Below are positions 61,150 to 64,000 of a stretch of 64,000 bases of DNA, piece by piece. The notes beneath the pieces were generated by a model, which was not told where the DNA came from, did no database searches, and saw nothing but the letters and a program-made list of their open reading frames with translations. This DNA comes from Pseudomonadota bacterium (GTDB lineage: Bacteria; Pseudomonadota; Gammaproteobacteria; Acidiferrobacterales; Acidiferrobacteraceae): positions 1-64,000 of the forward strand of contig JAJYRD010000073.1 of assembly GCA_021794275.1 (NCBI GenBank), written 5' to 3'. Every line of letters starts with the position of its first letter. Within the stretch, counting starts at the first letter, position 1. Made by a program: the position numbers and the translations under genes.

Positions 61150-63333
61150 TTATCCTCGTTTTCGGTTGATGCGGACCACCGCCTCCTGGGAGCGGATGCG
61201 GCGTATGATACGCGCGAGATGGGCGCGGTTGTGGACCTCGATCACGAAGTCCATGGCGGTGTCCTGACCGTCACGCTCATCGATCGACACGGTGTCGATA
61301 TTGGCGTCGAGTTCGGACATGGCGGCGGCCACCGTCGCCAGGACCCCGCGGCGATTCTTCACCTCGACGCGTATGGCGACTGGCCACGAGCCGTCTACGC
61401 CGCTCTCCCACTGGATATCGATCCATTTCTCGGGATGCTTCCGGTATTCCGCGACATTCGGGCAGTCCTCGGTGTGCACCGTGATCCCGCGGCCGGCGGT
61501 GAGAAAGCCCAGCACCGGATCACCCGGAATCGGCCGACAGCACTTCGCGTAATTCACCACGGCGCCCTCCGTGCCGCGAATCGCGATGGTGCCGGGGGCG
61601 CGCGACGGGACCAACGACGGGGCTGGCACATCAGGGAGGAGCTGGCGCGCCACCACCGCCGCTATGCGCGTCCCAAGCCCGATGTCGGCCAGCACGTCCT
61701 CCCATGTCTTCACGCGCAGCGTGGCGAGCAGCGCGCTCCTGGCCCCCTCGTCCACTTCGCCCGTGAAACCGAGCGACTGCAAGGCCTTGGCGAGGAAACG
61801 CTCACCCAAGCGGATCGCCTCGTCGTGGCGCAGATTCTTCAGATAGTTGCGGATATGGGCCCGGGCCTTGCCTGTCACCACCGAGTTCAGCCACGAGGGG
61901 TGCGGGGCGCTATAAGCCGAAGTGATGACCTCGACATGATCGCCGTTGCGGAGCACCGTGCGCATGGGAACGAGCTGATGGTTGACGCGCGCGCCCGCGC
62001 AACGCTTGCCGATATCGGTGTGCACTTCGTAGGCAAAATCTATGACGGTCGCGCCGCGCGGCAGCTTCTTGATGTCGCCGTTGGGCGTGAACACATAGAC
62101 CTCGTCGGGAAACAGGTCGATTTTCAGGTGTTCCAGGAACTCCTGCGGGTTGCCGGCCTGCTGCTGGGTCTCCATCAGGCCCTGCAGCCATTGCAGGGCG
62201 CGTTTTTGCATACCCACGTCACCGGTCTTGTAAAGCCAGTGGGCCGCGACCCCGTTCTCCGCGACCCTATGCATATCCTCGGTGCGGATCTGCACCTCGA
62301 TCAAGACGCCGAACGGCCCGAACACGACGGTATGAAGGGATTGATAGCCGTTGGTCTTGGGGATGGCGATATAGTCCTTGAACCGGCCCGGAATGGGCTT
62401 ATACAGGTTGTGGATCACGCCGAGCGCCCGATAGCAGGTGTCGACCTTGTCGACCACGATGCGAAACGCGAGCAGGTCATAGACCTGCTCGAAGGACAGG
62501 CCCTTCTGGCGCATCTTGCTATAGATGCCATAGAGGTTCTTCTCGCGGCCGGAGACATCCCCCGGCAGACCCTCACGCCGCAGCTGCTCCATGATCGCCG
62601 CGCGCGCCTTGTCGACCAGGGCCTTGCGATTGCCGTGGCGCTTGCGCACCGCCTCTTGCAGGATGCGATAGCGCAAGGGATAGAGGATCGCGAACGACAG
62701 ATCCTCAAGCTCCACGGACCAAGCATGAAGGCCCAGCCGATTGGCGATGGGCGCGTAGATGTCGAGCGTCTCGCGCGCGATCGCTTTCTGCCGCACAAGC
62801 GACAGGACACGGATCGTGCGCATATTATGAAGGCGGTCGGCGAGCTTTATGAGTACAACGCGAATGTCGCGGGCCATGGCCAGCAACATCTTGCGGAAAT
62901 TCTCGGCCTGTTCCTCTTCCTTATTCTCAAACTCGATCTGGCCGATCTTGCTCACGCCGTCGACGAGTTCGGCTGCCTCCTGGCCGAACTGGGCGATGAT
63001 CTCGTCCTTGCGTCGGCCCGTGTCTTCTATGACGTCATGCAGGATTGCCGCCGCAAGGCAAGTGGCGTCGAGGCGCAAACCGGCGAGCAGGCGCGCGACT
63101 TCCAGGGGATGGTAGATGTAGGGCTCGCCGCTACGGCGCTTCTGGCCTTCGTGAGCCTCCGCGCCGAACAAATAGGCGCGATAAACCACGGCAACCTCCT
63201 CGCGCCCAAGGTAACCCTCGAGCAAGACGAGCAGGTCGCTTATGTGAAACGAAACCGCGCCGGGACCCGCCCCGTCAGGGGGCGGGACTTGCGCCGGCGT
63301 CGCCACCTGTCCCGAGAGATAAGACGGCGTCAT
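61150..63333 (-). CDS. spoT: Bifunctional (p)ppGpp synthetase/hydrolase
   Basis: HD domain ([11 protein letters not shown]), RelA/SpoT synthetase, TGS and ACT domains. Confidence 0.95.
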   Translation of the reverse strand: MTPSYLSGQVATPAQVPPPDGAGPGAVSFHISDLLVLLEGYLGREEVAVVYRAYLFGAEAHEGQKRRSGEPYIYHPLEVARLLAGLRLDATCLAAAILHDVIEDTGRRKDEIIAQFGQEAAELVDGVSKIGQIEFENKEEEQAENFRKMLLAMARDIRVVLIKLADRLHNMRTIRVLSLVRQKAIARETLDIYAPIANRLGLHAWSVELEDLSFAILYPLRYRILQEAVRKRHGNRKALVDKARAAIMEQLRREGLPGDVSGREKNLYGIYSKMRQKGLSFEQVYDLLAFRIVVDKVDTCYRALGVIHNLYKPIPGRFKDYIAIPKTNGYQSLHTVVFGPFGVLIEVQIRTEDMHRVAENGVAAHWLYKTGDVGMQKRALQWLQGLMETQQQAGNPQEFLEHLKIDLFPDEVYVFTPNGDIKKLPRGATVIDFAYEVHTDIGKRCAGARVNHQLVPMRTVLRNGDHVEVITSAYSAPHPSWLNSVVTGKARAHIRNYLKNLRHDEAIRLGERFLAKALQSLGFTGEVDEGARSALLATLRVKTWEDVLADIGLGTRIAAVVARQLLPDVPAPSLVPSRAPGTIAIRGTEGAVVNYAKCCRPIPGDPVLGFLTAGRGITVHTEDCPNVAEYRKHPEKWIDIQWESGVDGSWPVAIRVEVKNRRGVLATVAAAMSELDANIDTVSIDERDGQDTAMDFVIEVHNRAHLARIIRRIRSQEAVVRINRKRG

Positions 63334-63556
63334 CTTCGACCTCCAGACCGGCCTCCGGATTGTCGTCCAAGATGGCGTTGGTCACGTAACCACCAGCAAT
63401 CTCGCGCAGAGCCAAAACGGTCGGCTTGTCGTTCTCGCGTGGCACACACGGCTCCGCGCCCGCGGCCAACTGCCGCGCCCGGCGGGCCGCCACCAGAACC
63501 AACTGAAAGCGGTTCTCGACGTGCTCCAGACAATCCTCAACGGTGATGCGGGCCAT
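63275..63556 (-). CDS. rpoZ: RNA polymerase omega subunit
   Basis: [33 protein letters not shown]...; adjacent to spoT and gmk. Confidence 0.95.
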   Translation of the reverse strand: MARITVEDCLEHVENRFQLVLVAARRARQLAAGAEPCVPRENDKPTVLALREIAGGYVTNAILDDNPEAGLEVEDDAVLSLGTGGDAGASPAP

Positions 63557-63600
63557 AACGCACTCCTCTTAAGTCAAGATGACGAGTCTAGCAAATCGCC

Positions 63601-64000
63601 TTATGCGCCGGTAGGCGCGTAGACGCCGGGGTCGCAACGCAAAGGCCGCCGCACCCGGCCTTCGGCGATCAGCGCCTTCAAATCCGCGAGCGCCTCCGCG
63701 AACTCGTCGTTCACGATGATATGGTCGAATTCGCCGGCATGAGCGATCTCGGCGCGGGCCTTGGCCATGCGCCCCGCGATCACGGTCTCGTCGTCCTGGC
63801 CCCGGCCTCGCAACCGCATCTCGAGGGCGGCGAGAGACGGGGGCAGGATGAAGATCGACAGGGCCTCGGGCCACAAGGCCTTGATTCGTCGCGCCCCCTG
63901 CCAGTCGATGTCGAGGATCACGTGCCGCCCTGCGCGAAGCAGCGATTCGACCGCCTCGCGCGTCGTCCCATAGCGGTTACCGAAGACCTGTGCGTGCTCA
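63601..64000 (-). CDS. gmk: Guanylate kinase (partial, runs off the window)
   Basis: [54 protein letters not shown]...; N-terminus lies beyond 64000. Confidence 0.93.
   Translation of the reverse strand, partial: EHAQVFGNRYGTTREAVESLLRAGRHVILDIDWQGARRIKALWPEALSIFILPPSLAALEMRLRGRGQDDETVIAGRMAKARAEIAHAGEFDHIIVNDEFAEALADLKALIAEGRVRRPLRCDPGVYAPTGA

Noticed and set aside
61219-63546. 775-aa plus-strand ORF antisense to spoT
   Set aside because: Complete overlap with well-supported spoT/rpoZ; no domain motif; shadow ORF.

Overview
Chromosomal window from a GC-rich gammaproteobacterium; gene content suggests an acidophilic or chemolithoautotrophic lineage, but that is inference. Most of it is housekeeping: tRNA(CAU)-rpoD-dnaG-yqeY-rpsU, tsaD/plsY/folB, cca, slt, rlmI, a glycine cleavage operon, xthA, prlC, aroE, ubiA, recG, ridA, spoT, rpoZ and gmk. 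A cbbQ/cbbO-like pair has no RuBisCO gene nearby. The most interesting region is ~35.1-47.7 kb on the minus strand. It looks like one long gene cluster that merges a functional-amyloid (Fap-like) secretion system with an exopolysaccharide synthesis module. The Fap-like part comprises a FapB-like minor subunit, a 10-repeat FapC-like major subunit, a C39 protease (FapD-like), a FapE-like protein and a FapF-like outer-membrane barrel. The polysaccharide part, inserted between fapE-like and fapF-like, comprises a UDP-GlcNAc 2-epimerase, a YaiO-like barrel, a membrane protein, a processive GT2 and a hexapeptide/bactofilin-like protein. The cluster ends with a sigma54 activator carrying GAFTGA. A near-consensus sigma54 promoter (TGGCACGGTTCTTGTT) lies just upstream of the first gene, and an intrinsic-terminator-like hairpin sits right after fapC. 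Other observations: a tandem glycine riboswitch upstream of gcvT-gcvH-gcvPA-tpx-gcvPB, with tpx inside the operon; a decayed divergent isochorismatase/GlxA-type regulator pair; and a 2.8-kb patch of toxin-antitoxin modules in different states of decay, including a mazE with an in-frame amber codon. All calls come from reading the sequence and the supplied ORFs; no database search was run.
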